NCBI GenBank assembly: GCA_902803475.1
Contig: CADCPZ010000010.1
Coordinates: 1 to 38,412 of the forward strand
Length of the DNA stretch: 38,412 bases
Origin: an uncultured Prevotellaceae bacterium
Lineage (GTDB): Bacteria; Bacteroidota; Bacteroidia; Bacteroidales; Bacteroidaceae
Direction of reading: 5' to 3'
In this document: piece by piece, positions 8,927 through 17,324 of the stretch
Position numbering within the stretch: position 1 is the first letter of the stretch
Layout of the letters: each line of letters opens with the position of its first letter
Notes under the pieces: model-generated
The model's database searches: none
The model's input: only the letters and a program-made list of their open reading frames with translations
What the model was told of the DNA's origin: nothing
Position numbers and translations under genes: made by a program

Positions 8927-10261
8927 ATGAAAGCAACAGAAGTTGTAGAGAATCTGAAACAGAGATTCCCCAATGAGCCGGAGTACATTCAGGCAGTAAG
9001 TCAGGTATTAGGAACTATCGAGGAAGAGTACAACAAGCACCCCGAGTTTGAGCGCTACAATCTCATCGAGCGTCTTTGCATCCCCGACAGACTGATACAA
9101 TTCCGTGTAACATGGGTTGACGACAAGGGTAACGTACAGACAAACATGGGTTATCGTATCCAGCACAACAACGTGATTGGCCCGTACAAAGGAGGTATTC
9201 GTTTCCACGCAAGTGTAAACCTTTCCATCCTGAAGTTCCTCGCTTTCGAGCAGACTTTCAAGAACTCGCTGACAACCCTTCCAATGGGTGGTGCCAAAGG
9301 TGGTTCCGACTTCTCTCCACGTGGCAAGTCTGCCAACGAGGTGATGCGTTTCTGCCAGGCTTTCATGTCTGAATTGTATCGTCACATCGGTCCTGATGAG
9401 GATGTACCCGCAGGCGACATCGGTGTAGGCGGTCGCGAGGTTGCATATATGTTCGGTATGTACAAGAAGCTCACCCACCAGTTCCAGGGTGTGCTCACAG
9501 GTAAGGGCCTGGAGTTCGGCGGTTCACTCATCCGTCCTGAGGCAACTGGTTATGGTAATGTTTACTTCCTGTTGAACATGCTGAAGACCAAGAATATTGA
9601 CATCAAGGGAAAGACTGTTCTCGTCAGCGGTTCTGGTAACGTAGCACAATACACGATGGAGAAACTCATCCAGCTTGGTGCTAAGCCTGTTACCTGCTCC
9701 GACTCCGATGGTTACATTTACGATCCAGATGGTATCGACCGCGAAAAGCTTGACTTCATCATGGAACTGAAGAATATCGAGCGCGGACGTATCAAGGAAT
9801 ATGCAGAGAAATACGGCGTGAAATATGTAGCAGGAGCTAAGCCTTGGTTCGAGAAAGCTGACATTGCACTTCCTTCTGCAACCCAGAACGAAATTAATGG
9901 TGAGGCTGCTCAGGCATTGGTTGACAATGGTGTAATCGCTGTCAGCGAAGGTGCCAACATGCCTTCAACTCCAGAGGCTATCAAGATCTTCCAGGATGCT
10001 AAAATTCTCTACGCTCCTGGTAAGGCAGCCAATGCTGGTGGTGTAGCAGTGTCAGGTCTGGAAATGAGTCAGAACTCTGAACGTCTGCACTGGAGCCGCG
10101 AGGAAGTTGACCAGAAACTGAAGGACATCATGTTTGACATCCACAGCAACTGTGTGAAGTACGGAACCGATGCCGACGGATATGTCAATTATGTCAAGGG
10201 TGCCAATGTTGCCGGTTTCCTGAAGGTTGCACGTGCCATGATGGCTCAGGGCATTGTATAA
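8927..10261 (+). CDS. gdhA: Glutamate dehydrogenase (hexameric family, probably NADP-dependent)
   Basis: Reversible reductive amination of 2-oxoglutarate with ammonia, the main low-affinity ammonia assimilation route in gut and rumen Bacteroidales. The 444-residue length is that of the small hexameric class. The N-terminal domain carries GPYKGGIRFH, the catalytic lysine segment PMGGAKGGSDF and PAGDIGVGGREV. The Rossmann domain has VLVSGSGNVAQYT, followed by a Ser-Asp (CSDSDGY) at the end of beta-2, which together with the subfamily suggests NADP. C-terminal NAGGVAVSGLEMSQN is conserved. It is monocistronic with its own promoter and terminator. Confidence 0.95.
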   Translation: MKATEVVENLKQRFPNEPEYIQAVSQVLGTIEEEYNKHPEFERYNLIERLCIPDRLIQFRVTWVDDKGNVQTNMGYRIQHNNVIGPYKGGIRFHASVNLSILKFLAFEQTFKNSLTTLPMGGAKGGSDFSPRGKSANEVMRFCQAFMSELYRHIGPDEDVPAGDIGVGGREVAYMFGMYKKLTHQFQGVLTGKGLEFGGSLIRPEATGYGNVYFLLNMLKTKNIDIKGKTVLVSGSGNVAQYTMEKLIQLGAKPVTCSDSDGYIYDPDGIDREKLDFIMELKNIERGRIKEYAEKYGVKYVAGAKPWFEKADIALPSATQNEINGEAAQALVDNGVIAVSEGANMPSTPEAIKIFQDAKILYAPGKAANAGGVAVSGLEMSQNSERLHWSREEVDQKLKDIMFDIHSNCVKYGTDADGYVNYVKGANVAGFLKVARAMMAQGIV

Positions 10262-10292
10262 CCCTCACAAATAAACAATGCAAACACGTTAT

Positions 10293-10322
10293 AAGACGCT
10301 CTTTCACGGAGCGTCTTTTTTA
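10293..10322 (+). terminator. Rho-independent terminator after gdhA
   Basis: Perfect 9-bp stem AAGACGCTC (10293-10301) with GAGCGTCTT (10309-10317), 7-nt loop, continuing into a T-run. Confidence 0.9.
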
Positions 10323-10362
10323 ATGTGACAAGGAGGACACAACTACCTTTTTCCATGTTTTT

Positions 10363-10394
10363 TTTGGTTCTTTGCCAAATTTACACTAACTTTG
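10363..10394 (+). promoter_or_regulatory. Bacteroidetes promoter for pfkA
   Basis: TTTG (10363-10366), 20-bp spacer, TAACTTTG (10387-10394); leader about 64 nt. Confidence 0.75.
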
Positions 10395-10464
10395 TCATCG
10401 AAACAAAGATGATGTGTACCAAAGAGTGGCGCAAGAGAAATATCAAATATCAAAATATAAAACA

Positions 10465-11442
10465 ATGAGTAAGATTAAAACTATCGGTATTCTGACATCG
10501 GGCGGTGATGCGCCTGGCATGAATGCAGCCATACGTGCGGTGACACGCGCTGGTATTTACAACAATTTCACCATCAAAGGTATCTACCGTGGCTACGAGG
10601 GACTTATCCACGATGAAGTGAAAACCTTTACCACTGAAGATGTGAGTGGTATCATCACAAGAGGCGGCACCATACTGAAGACGGCCCGCTGCAAGGAGTT
10701 TATGACCCAAGAGGGTATGCAGAAAGCCTACGAAACCTGTCAGAAAGAGCAGATTGACGCACTGGTGGTTATCGGAGGTAATGGCTCGCTGACTGGAGCG
10801 TTGAATTTCGGTATGGAATTCAATTTCCCTGTGGTAGGATTGCCAGGCACCATTGACAACGATCTCTATGGAACCGATGCAACCATCGGCTATGATACGA
10901 CGATGAACACCATTATGGAGTGTGTGGACCGTATTCGTGACACCGCCAACTCACACGAACGCATCTTCTTCGTTGAGGTGATGGGACGAGATGCTGGCTT
11001 CTTAGCACAGAACTCAGCCATTGCCTGTGGTGCGGAGGCAGCCATTATCCCAGAGGAGATGACAGAGGTGGACCAGTTGAAGGAATTCCTCACGCGTGGC
11101 ATCCGCAAATCGAAGAAGTCGTGTATCGTCATTGTATCAGAGAGTCCGAAGTGTGGCGCCCTCTACTATGCCGACCGTGTAAAGAAAGAGTTCCCGGAGT
11201 TTGATGTACGTGTATCCATCCTGGGACACCTGCAGCGTGGGGGTTCACCTTCAGCCCGCGACCGCATCCTGGCCAGTTGGATGGGTATGGCAGCTGTGGA
11301 AGCCATCATGCAGGGGCAACGTAATGTGATGATCGGTATCCGCAATAGCGATCCCGTCCTCGTCCCATTCTCCGAATGTATCCGTACGGACAAAGCCGTT
11401 GACAAGCGTCTCATTAAAGTACTCAACGAACTAAGCATTTAA
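10465..11442 (+). CDS. pfkA: 6-phosphofructokinase, ATP-type
   Basis: Phosphorylates fructose 6-phosphate in glycolysis. The 325-residue length fits the short bacterial PfkA. Visible are the ATP-binding [19 protein letters not shown], the catalytic GTIDNDL (Asp131, equal to Asp127 of E. coli) and [11 protein letters not shown]. At the site usually GGDGS the protein reads GGNGS: Asn106 replaces the Mg-contacting Asp103 of E. coli, while Gly107 keeps the ATP-type (not PPi-type) residue. The ATG at 10465 is used because the frame's earlier opening at 10414 adds 17 residues upstream of the conserved N-terminus. It is monocistronic. Confidence 0.93.
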   Translation: MSKIKTIGILTSGGDAPGMNAAIRAVTRAGIYNNFTIKGIYRGYEGLIHDEVKTFTTEDVSGIITRGGTILKTARCKEFMTQEGMQKAYETCQKEQIDALVVIGGNGSLTGALNFGMEFNFPVVGLPGTIDNDLYGTDATIGYDTTMNTIMECVDRIRDTANSHERIFFVEVMGRDAGFLAQNSAIACGAEAAIIPEEMTEVDQLKEFLTRGIRKSKKSCIVIVSESPKCGALYYADRVKKEFPEFDVRVSILGHLQRGGSPSARDRILASWMGMAAVEAIMQGQRNVMIGIRNSDPVLVPFSECIRTDKAVDKRLIKVLNELSI

Positions 11443-11463
11443 ACGCTAGCCAAGGTACGGTGA

Positions 11464-11509
11464 AGTTCCAGACTGTGGTATGAAAAATACCAACGTCTGG
11501 TACTTTTTA
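11464..11509 (+). terminator. Rho-independent terminator after pfkA
   Basis: A long imperfect hairpin: AGTTCCAGAC (11464-11473) pairs with GTCTGGTACT (11495-11504) with one T-T mismatch, an inner GGTAT/ATACC stem, then TTTTT. It ends 8 nt before the convergent gene's stop. Confidence 0.85.
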
Positions 11510-11516
11510 TGTATTG

Positions 11517-12800
11517 TTACCACAACAGGCGAGTGATACCTACAACTTCAAAGAACATCGCGATACCAAGGTGGATGATGAGTCCGCCCCATAGATGGTG
11601 GGTGCGCCAAGCAAGGATTCCAAGGATGTAACCACCGACAACAGAAGAGCACAATTCCAGGTCGGGCTTGCCCAGATGAATACACATATACGTCAGCGCC
11701 ATCGGTAGTACCGCCCGGCATCCTAACCAGCGTGACAAGCCAATGACCAATGCACCACGAAACATTCCTTCGACACCGATAAAATCGTTGGCATAGAATA
11801 GTTCGAACAGCCCTATCAGCTGCCAACGTTCCCACCCCATCGCACCATCAAAATAGGCGATGTTCATCTTCGGATAGTAGTTCAGAAATTGGGGAGTGAA
11901 AGACACATAGAGGAACAAAGGTATCAATAGTACGTAGATGAGTGCATAAACGCGTAGATATTTTGAAGAACGCTTCAATCCGAAAATCCCAAACCGTCCT
12001 TCTGTAAGTTTGCGGAACAGGCAGAGCATCAGGACAATGAACACAGAACGGAACAGAAAGGAACCTACCAACTGCAAGTATTGTTTGTCTTTAACCCAAA
12101 AGCCAAGCTCATTGGCCCACCTTATATAATAATGGAAGCCCTGTCCTCCTCCATCGATGAACAACAGTACGACAGGAAATATCCACACCTGCCATCGACG
12201 CAGGCGCCACAGCTCGTGATGCATAGCCAGCGATGGCACCAGTACAAGAAAATACATCGTGATATAGACCAACGGAATTCGGATTATCGATGTACCGTCA
12301 TCGTAAGACGATGACAAGAAGATGCCATAAAAATCGAAGACTGTTTGCGCAACGATCACCAATACGGCAAGCACCAACGCATAGAGGTATTTGGTCCATA
12401 GGAAATCTTTTCTGATGAAGGCTGCTATATCGCCGAAGAACGCTCCGATTTCACGCAACAAAGTTCCCTTTTTCACAAACATGTGCCACCAGCCGAAGTG
12501 TTTCCGATGATGGCGATACTCCAAATCACGTTCCATCTTGTAGGCCTCACGCTCAAAATACAGGTCGTAGTAGGATTTCATGAAATCGCGACACTTGGCA
12601 TACCGCCACAACCATTCGATGCAGTACCATAATGTGAAACCGATATACAACATCTCACGCTGCTGCAGAGTATGGATATATTCGTGATTTTTGTTCACCT
12701 CGCTCATCTGCCCTTTGTCGCTTCTCGCAAAGATGATGCCGAAGATGTTGGTAGCATAGAAACTACCGAATGGGAAGTATTTGTTATAGATGATTTTCAT
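11517..12800 (-). CDS. Membrane protein: HExxH zincin-like N-terminus fused to CPBP-type domain
   Basis: A 427-residue membrane protein of unrecognised overall family with two protease-like parts. The N-terminal ~110 residues hold HEYIH (39-43) and, 40 residues on, YFEREAYKME (Glu83/Glu85), a plausible HExxH plus distal-Glu zinc site. About eight hydrophobic segments follow. The C-terminal ~90 residues resemble a CPBP (Abi/Rce1-type) intramembrane protease: GVEGMFRGAL (Glu344, Arg348) for EExxxR, TYMCIH (His375) for FxxxH, and IIHLGIAM (His410). The first Glu of EExxxR is Val343, so CPBP activity is doubtful. The start lies 14 nt after the stop of the upstream secreted-protein gene, indicating one operon. 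Substrates are unknown. The CPBP call is moderately secure; zincin function is an inference from motif spacing. Confidence 0.7.
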   Translation of the reverse strand: MKIIYNKYFPFGSFYATNIFGIIFARSDKGQMSEVNKNHEYIHTLQQREMLYIGFTLWYCIEWLWRYAKCRDFMKSYYDLYFEREAYKMERDLEYRHHRKHFGWWHMFVKKGTLLREIGAFFGDIAAFIRKDFLWTKYLYALVLAVLVIVAQTVFDFYGIFLSSSYDDGTSIIRIPLVYITMYFLVLVPSLAMHHELWRLRRWQVWIFPVVLLFIDGGGQGFHYYIRWANELGFWVKDKQYLQLVGSFLFRSVFIVLMLCLFRKLTEGRFGIFGLKRSSKYLRVYALIYVLLIPLFLYVSFTPQFLNYYPKMNIAYFDGAMGWERWQLIGLFELFYANDFIGVEGMFRGALVIGLSRWLGCRAVLPMALTYMCIHLGKPDLELCSSVVGGYILGILAWRTHHLWGGLIIHLGIAMFFEVVGITRLLW

Positions 12801-12814
12801 CCTATACAGGCATA

Positions 12815-13975
12815 TTAACCGGGATCAGCCTCCGTGAATTCAAACGGGTGCCAAACGGGTTCGAATATAAGTTCATTTGCTACACTGGCATGAACAATGC
12901 GTACAGTTTCATCTTTACTGCCAAAGCCGTTGATTTCCTCTGTGTGTCCCTCACGAATACCTTCCTCATTGACAACAGGACTGCATTTGACTATATAGCT
13001 GACCAAACCATCATTCACAACAACACAATAATTGGTATGTAAAAAATCATTGTTATAGAACACCACTTCTTTCCCTGTCCAAGGAGCACCTTCTTCGGGC
13101 TGTACGCGGAACGGTCCATTGAACTGATGCATTGCATCCAAGATGGCGACAGCCTGCATATCAGACTTAAAGGGAGCAAAAACCGTATATTCGCGAATGA
13201 CGGCAGGATCAGCAGATGTAGCAGGTTTACGCAAACAAAGCATCGTATATGGCTCACCATCAAAATGAACCAGCGCATACTCTGTATATCCCTGTGTGCT
13301 GGCTTGATACCAATCATCTTCAGCAAACCATTGATAGCGGAAGTCTTCAATCTGAACTTTGTCAGGATGGTGTTGCTGACCGTCCCAGGAATAGACATGG
13401 GTCAGCGTGGGACAACCGGGCTGGTAATATTCATATATATAGAAATCCGTTCCTTTGATGGGTAGCGTCCATCCAAGAGTCGCGCCTGGTGACTTTTTGA
13501 ATGTTTCAACCGGAGATTGTGCGGGGGCCAGCGTCTGCGTCTTTGGATCATAGTCATACCAACAGAGCAGATTGGTCACAGGATCATGCTGTTCATACAG
13601 ACTGACAGCAAAGACACGATGTCCGTTTTTGCATTTCCACACACAGGTTTCCACCTGGTCGATATCGGTTTGTGACGCCAAATCCGCAAAACCATTCCTA
13701 CGGTCAACGAGTACTCGCCAGTCGTCGGGGTCTTCATACTGGTCACCGTCCTTCAGTTTGGCCCCGTGCTTCAACACTTGCTGAACCGACCAAACCGGCC
13801 ACGCTTTACTGAAAGCAGAGAGCAGCGTCATAATATTAGGGGCTTGGCCTCCGTTCTTCACAATAATCTTCTTCTGTCTCCATCCTTTACTGATATCAGA
13901 ATTCGAAACGAACGACTGTGCCGGCATCGTAATACTACAAGCAAACAACAAAATAAAAAACAAAGACTTCTTCAT
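12815..13975 (-). CDS. Secreted protein of unknown function, operon partner of the HExxH/CPBP protein
   Basis: I do not recognise a family. The 386-residue product has a clear Sec signal peptide (MKKSLFFILLFACSITMPAQS, cleavage probably after PAQ; the Cys is not in a good lipobox). The mature part is rich in Tyr, Trp, Asp and Gln, with repeated aromatic beta-strand-like stretches (LLCWYDYDP, FYIYEYYQPG, YQWFAEDDWYQ) and no transmembrane segment. It contains several cysteines (for example CVWKCKNG) that could pair after export. It starts its transcription unit and is followed 14 nt later by the membrane protein gene, so the two may work together in the envelope. No catalytic motif was found. 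Confidence 0.7.
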   Translation of the reverse strand: MKKSLFFILLFACSITMPAQSFVSNSDISKGWRQKKIIVKNGGQAPNIMTLLSAFSKAWPVWSVQQVLKHGAKLKDGDQYEDPDDWRVLVDRRNGFADLASQTDIDQVETCVWKCKNGHRVFAVSLYEQHDPVTNLLCWYDYDPKTQTLAPAQSPVETFKKSPGATLGWTLPIKGTDFYIYEYYQPGCPTLTHVYSWDGQQHHPDKVQIEDFRYQWFAEDDWYQASTQGYTEYALVHFDGEPYTMLCLRKPATSADPAVIREYTVFAPFKSDMQAVAILDAMHQFNGPFRVQPEEGAPWTGKEVVFYNNDFLHTNYCVVVNDGLVSYIVKCSPVVNEEGIREGHTEEINGFGSKDETVRIVHASVANELIFEPVWHPFEFTEADPG

Positions 13976-14014
13976 GACTATGATTGTTTAAGATTTACAT
14001 GTCATATTGATTGG

Positions 14015-14022
14015 CAAAGATA
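14015..14022 (-). promoter_or_regulatory. -7 box for the secreted-protein/membrane-protein operon
   Basis: TATCTTTG on the minus strand fits TAnnTTTG; the -33 region is only T-rich. Divergent from the yraN promoter. Confidence 0.55.
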
Positions 14023-14061
14023 ATACTTTTCAGAAGTCAGAGAAAATAAAATTCAAATTAT

Positions 14062-14092
14062 TTTGTTTTGCACACGTTATTTATTAAATTTG
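14062..14092 (+). promoter_or_regulatory. Bacteroidetes promoter for the yraN-like gene
   Basis: TTTG (14062-14065), 19-bp spacer, TAAATTTG (14085-14092); leader about 15-20 nt to the ATG at 14114. Confidence 0.75.
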
Positions 14093-14113
14093 CAGCGATA
14101 TATTCACAAAAAT

Positions 14114-14473
14114 ATGGCAGAGCATAACGACTTGGGTAAATGGGGCGAAAACGCTGCAGCAGAATACCTGCAACGAAAAGGACTTACCATCCTTGAGCGC
14201 GACTGGCATTCCGGCCATCGCGATATTGATATCATTGCACAAGATGGCGACACCATCGTATTTGTCGAAGTGAAGACTCGGCGCAACCGGTTGTTTACTA
14301 ATCCCGAGCAGGCTGTTGACTACCGAAAGATACGAAACTTGTCGTTAGCCATGAACCACTATGTGAAATTCAAGCATTTGAACAACGATCTGCGTTTCGA
14401 CATTATCACAGTTGTGGGAACAGGTGAAGGAAAACCAGAGATACAACATATAGAGGATATAAGACTTTTCTGA
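14114..14473 (+). CDS. YraN/UPF0102-family endonuclease-fold protein
   Basis: A 119-residue protein of the UPF0102 family, which has a restriction-endonuclease-like fold and is thought to act on DNA; its physiological role is not settled. Visible are the N-terminal LGKWGENAAAEYLQRKG and the nuclease-like core: RDIDIIAQDGDTIVFVEVKTRR, where Asp of IDII and Glu-Val-Lys are the candidate active-site residues. The family's usual GEIDLI is HRDIDII here. The start at 14114 is chosen because the earlier in-frame opening lies inside the promoter. The MaoC gene follows 50 bp downstream in the same direction. Confidence 0.88.
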   Translation: MAEHNDLGKWGENAAAEYLQRKGLTILERDWHSGHRDIDIIAQDGDTIVFVEVKTRRNRLFTNPEQAVDYRKIRNLSLAMNHYVKFKHLNNDLRFDIITVVGTGEGKPEIQHIEDIRLF

Positions 14474-14523
14474 ATATTGCAAACAGCAGTAACGATTATA
14501 AACAAAATTATAAATACAAGCAA

Positions 14524-14988
14524 ATGGGAAAATTAGTAATCAATTCGTATGACGAATTCGCAGCCCATCTGGGTGAAGACCTGGGTGCATCGGAATGGCT
14601 GCAAGTAGATCAGGAACGCATCAACCTCTTTGCAGATGCCACACTCGACCATCAGTGGATTCACGTAGATGTAGAACGTGCCAAGGATGAGAGTCCATAC
14701 AAGAATACGATCGCTCACGGATACCTGACGCTTTCACTCCTACCCTACATGTGGAATCAGATTATTGAAGTAAACAATATCAAGATGCTGGTCAACTATG
14801 GTATGACAGATATGCGTTTCGGACAACCTGTAATCACAGGATCACGTGTTCGTTTGGTCACCAAGCTGCACAACATTCAGAATCTGCGTGGTATCTGCAG
14901 GGCAGAAATCAAGTTTGCTATCGAGATTGAAGGTCAACGCAAACCTGCTTTAGAAGGTATTGCATCATTCCTCTATTATTTTAATTGA
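14524..14988 (+). CDS. MaoC-family hydratase ((R)-enoyl-CoA hydratase-like)
   Basis: A hot-dog-fold protein of the MaoC/NodN type, 154 residues, the single-domain length of (R)-specific enoyl-CoA hydratases. The hydratase-2 motif is visible: FADATLDHQWIHVDVERA (Asp and His dyad) followed by IAHGYLTLSLLPYM. The acyl-CoA substrate is unknown, and in Bacteroidales these genes often stand alone rather than in beta-oxidation clusters. It is probably co-transcribed with yraN (50 bp gap) and is separated from the next lipoprotein gene by a hairpin. Confidence 0.88.
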   Translation: MGKLVINSYDEFAAHLGEDLGASEWLQVDQERINLFADATLDHQWIHVDVERAKDESPYKNTIAHGYLTLSLLPYMWNQIIEVNNIKMLVNYGMTDMRFGQPVITGSRVRLVTKLHNIQNLRGICRAEIKFAIEIEGQRKPALEGIASFLYYFN

Positions 14989-14992
14989 CCAA

Positions 14993-15015
14993 ACACAAGG
15001 GATGAATCTTTGTGT
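14993..15015 (+). promoter_or_regulatory. Hairpin between the MaoC and lipoprotein genes
   Basis: ACACAAGG (14993-15000) pairs with CTTTGTGT (15008-15015), one G-T wobble, 7-nt loop. There is no T-run, so it could be a partial terminator or processing site; no clear promoter was seen for the lipoprotein gene. Confidence 0.4.
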
Positions 15016-15048
15016 GCATGAAGGAAAATTAACCAATAGCAATTGATT

Positions 15049-15417
15049 ATGAAAAAGATTATAACCATGATTTGTATTGCAGCAGCAATATGCTTAACAA
15101 GCTGCAAGGACAAGGCTGTCGACACACAGTCAGTTGAAAAAGATGCTGTTGCATTGTTGCAGGAAGACCTTGACAATAATGATGCCAAACAGATGATTAT
15201 CGATTTAGGGAATGCCGCCACGGAGTTGATGGATCTGTCAAAAACAGATGCAGACAAAGGCAAAGAACTCTTAGAAAAGGTCCAAACATTCCTGAAAACC
15301 CACGAAACAGACATCAACAAACTGGGACGAGACGAACCTAAACTTGCTCCTATGGTTGAAAAGATTAAAAAGATGGATGTTGATGCTGTTTCAAAAATGA
15401 AAGACCATTTAAAATAA
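15049..15417 (+). CDS. Small lipoprotein of unknown function
   Basis: A 122-residue product with a lipoprotein signal peptide (MKKIITMICIAAAICLTSCKD; lipobox LTSC) and a charged, mainly helical mature domain rich in Asp, Lys and Leu (repeated D-K-x-K and heptad-like spacing), ending KMKDHLK. No family was recognised. The ATG at 15049 is preferred over a TTG two codons earlier. It lies 60 bp downstream of the MaoC gene in the same direction; a functional link is not implied by sequence. Envelope location is inferred from the lipobox. Confidence 0.75.
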   Translation: MKKIITMICIAAAICLTSCKDKAVDTQSVEKDAVALLQEDLDNNDAKQMIIDLGNAATELMDLSKTDADKGKELLEKVQTFLKTHETDINKLGRDEPKLAPMVEKIKKMDVDAVSKMKDHLK

Positions 15418-15489
15418 CAACTATTATTAATTGATTAAGCAGGAAACAAAAGGTAAATTGGGATTGTAAGTAATTGAAAAATATGAATT

Positions 15490-15527
15490 AATTAAAAAGC
15501 TCACGATGACTCGTGAGCTTTTTAATT
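15490..15527. terminator. Bidirectional terminator between the lipoprotein and DUF4293 genes
   Basis: Perfect 17-bp inverted repeat (15490-15506 with 15511-15527) with a 4-nt loop; A-tract on one arm and T-tract on the other, so it can stop transcription from both sides. It abuts the stop codon of the minus-strand gene at 15528. Confidence 0.9.
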
Positions 15528-15977
15528 CTATCTAATTCTGTCTGCCGATCGCACCAGTTTCTCATCCGCAATAATTGCTTTGCGCGCCATAAATTGCAAG
15601 ATGACTGCCACCAATGGCAAACAAACTGCAAAAGCGGGGTGGAAGGTTGTATTCTCAATACCCTGCACGTAGCAATAAATTGCAGCGAGCACATACCATA
15701 TTAAAAGCAAGAAAATATTGATTCCACAAAGTTTTACTTGCTTCTTGCGATTCTTGAAGGCAAAAATAGCCCATAAAGAAATCGGACATGTCAGCAACAG
15801 CACAAAACACAAGGAAAGTGCCCACGTAAAGACTCCCTTTCCAACGGGTCCAAAGTTTGTCATCACCGTATTGACTCCCATCCCTGTTGGCACAAAAGCA
15901 CCAATAGGCAACATCAAGCAACCGACGACAGCCACTAACGCCAGAAAAAGGAAGATTGTTTGTTTACGTTGTATCAT
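15528..15977 (-). CDS. DUF4293 family membrane protein
   Basis: A 149-residue integral membrane protein with four predicted membrane segments (about residues 8-26, 50-72, 84-103 and 116-134), a basic loop (FKNRKKQVK) in the middle and a charged C-terminus. It starts MIQRKQTIFLFLA, typical of the Bacteroidetes-only DUF4293 family; function unknown. Its ATG overlaps the stop of the omega-subunit gene by 4 nt, so translation is probably coupled in the bamD operon. Confidence 0.8.
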   Translation of the reverse strand: MIQRKQTIFLFLALVAVVGCLMLPIGAFVPTGMGVNTVMTNFGPVGKGVFTWALSLCFVLLLTCPISLWAIFAFKNRKKQVKLCGINIFLLLIWYVLAAIYCYVQGIENTTFHPAFAVCLPLVAVILQFMARKAIIADEKLVRSADRIR

Positions 15978-16309
15978 TGGAGTTCCTCGTTTTCCTTAGC
16001 AGGATCGCGCCAATAAACATTTCCCTCAATAAATTCCTGAGTAGCCATCAGTGTTGGCTTCGGCAATTTCTCGTAGTAACGTGAGATTTCAATCTGTTCA
16101 CGGTTTTCGAATACCTCCTCCAAACTATCGTTGTAAGAAGCAAACTCAGCCAGTTTCTTACTCAAGTCACTCTTAATTTCCGAAGAAATCTGGTTGGCAC
16201 GCTTGGAGATGATGACAACACTCTCATAGATATTACCAGTCTCTTCGCAGAGATCCATCAGATTACGGGTCACCGTATTCACGGGTGCTTTACTTTTCTT
16301 ATAATCCAT
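15974..16309 (-). CDS. rpoZ: RNA polymerase omega subunit, Bacteroidetes form
   Basis: A 111-residue protein matching the Bacteroidetes omega-like family: MDYKKSKAPVNTVTRNL, then YESVVIISKRANQI, which corresponds to the omega core helix that latches the beta' C-terminus. The C-terminal half is acidic and rich in Glu, followed by KPTLMATQEFIEG. It lies between bamD (6 bp upstream) and DUF4293 (4-bp overlap), an arrangement that puts an RNA polymerase subunit in an envelope-assembly operon. The omega call rests on family resemblance and is fairly secure. Confidence 0.82.
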   Translation of the reverse strand: MDYKKSKAPVNTVTRNLMDLCEETGNIYESVVIISKRANQISSEIKSDLSKKLAEFASYNDSLEEVFENREQIEISRYYEKLPKPTLMATQEFIEGNVYWRDPAKENEELQ

Positions 16310-16315
16310 ATAATG

Positions 16316-17176
16316 CTATTTGTTATTTGATTTTTCTAATTGTTTCAATTTGTCTTCACCTGTATAACGCTTGCATTTCTCAATATACTTCTCTGCGGTG
16401 GCACGCTCCTTGGAATCGGGAAACTCATTGATGAAACCGTAGCACTCATCTTCAGCTGCCTGATAACGGTCGAGTTTCTTCTCATCAATACTCATCTGTG
16501 CCAACTCATACTTGCTCTTCATTATTAAGATTGAGAAATCTTCACGTAAATCTGAATAAGGGTAGTCATTCAACGCATTCTGCGCAGTAATCACACATGC
16601 CTCATAGTTGTTGCCACCATACGTACAATTGCCAAAATAGGCCCCCATATCGTAATACAGTTTGGCAGACAAGTATTCTTTACGAACCAATTTGTCCTGT
16701 AATTGCATCAGGCGCTGCTGGGCAGTTCCTTTCAACTTGCCATCAGGAAACAAATCCAAGTATTCCTGGAAAGCAGCAATGGCAGAAATTGTCGGTGACT
16801 GGTCGAGTCTTGCTTCTGGAGTTCCTTTATACAAACTTTGTCCTGTGTAGAACGAAGCCATCTCTGCATATTGACCACGAGGATAGCTCTGGTAGTACTT
16901 TTTGAAAGTTTCTGCAGCAAGTTCATAATCGCCTACACCATATTCCGACATCGCCAGCATGTACAAACACTCCTGACCGTTGTCGGTACCTTTCAAATAG
17001 GTTACCAAATCCTGCAAAAGTGTAATTGCGTTGGAATATTTGCCACGCGCAAAACATTCCTTGGCATACTCGTACCGATAGGTAAAATCAGACGACTTAT
17101 ATACCTTGTTGAATTCATGGGCACATCCAGAAAAGATGAACACCATAGCTATGATTATAAAAAGCGACTTCTTCAT
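16316..17176 (-). CDS. bamD: Outer membrane assembly lipoprotein BamD
   Basis: BAM complex lipoprotein with tetratricopeptide-like repeats, working with BamA in outer membrane protein insertion. The 286-residue product has a lipoprotein signal (MKKSLFIIIAMVFIFSGC; lipobox FSGC), then TPR-like helices: YEYAKECFARGKYSNAITLL, LAMSEYGVGDYELAAETFKKYYQ and SAIAAFQEYLDLFPDGK. The ATG at 17176 is used because the in-frame upstream opening crosses the promoter. It is the first gene of bamD-rpoZ-DUF4293 and is divergent from uvrB. Confidence 0.92.
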   Translation of the reverse strand: MKKSLFIIIAMVFIFSGCAHEFNKVYKSSDFTYRYEYAKECFARGKYSNAITLLQDLVTYLKGTDNGQECLYMLAMSEYGVGDYELAAETFKKYYQSYPRGQYAEMASFYTGQSLYKGTPEARLDQSPTISAIAAFQEYLDLFPDGKLKGTAQQRLMQLQDKLVRKEYLSAKLYYDMGAYFGNCTYGGNNYEACVITAQNALNDYPYSDLREDFSILIMKSKYELAQMSIDEKKLDRYQAAEDECYGFINEFPDSKERATAEKYIEKCKRYTGEDKLKQLEKSNNK

Positions 17177-17194
17177 ACTGCACAAATAATCGTG

Positions 17195-17225
17195 CAAAAT
17201 TACACATAATTCTATAAACAGCAAA
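17195..17225 (-). promoter_or_regulatory. Bacteroidetes promoter for bamD-rpoZ-DUF4293
   Basis: Minus strand TTTG (17222-17225), 19-bp spacer, TAATTTTG (17195-17202); leader about 15 nt. Confidence 0.75.
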
Positions 17226-17287
17226 ATGCAACCAACTATTTTTAGCAAAAAATTGCGAAAACAAACCTATTATATAGACTTTTTTAG

Positions 17288-17295
17288 TAAATTTG
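17288..17295 (+). promoter_or_regulatory. -7 box for uvrB
   Basis: TAAATTTG fits the Bacteroidetes -7 box; no good -33 element at the usual distance. Leader about 25 nt. Confidence 0.55.
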
Positions 17296-17324
17296 CAGGG
17301 CAAAAAGTACTTGTTAAGCAAAAA

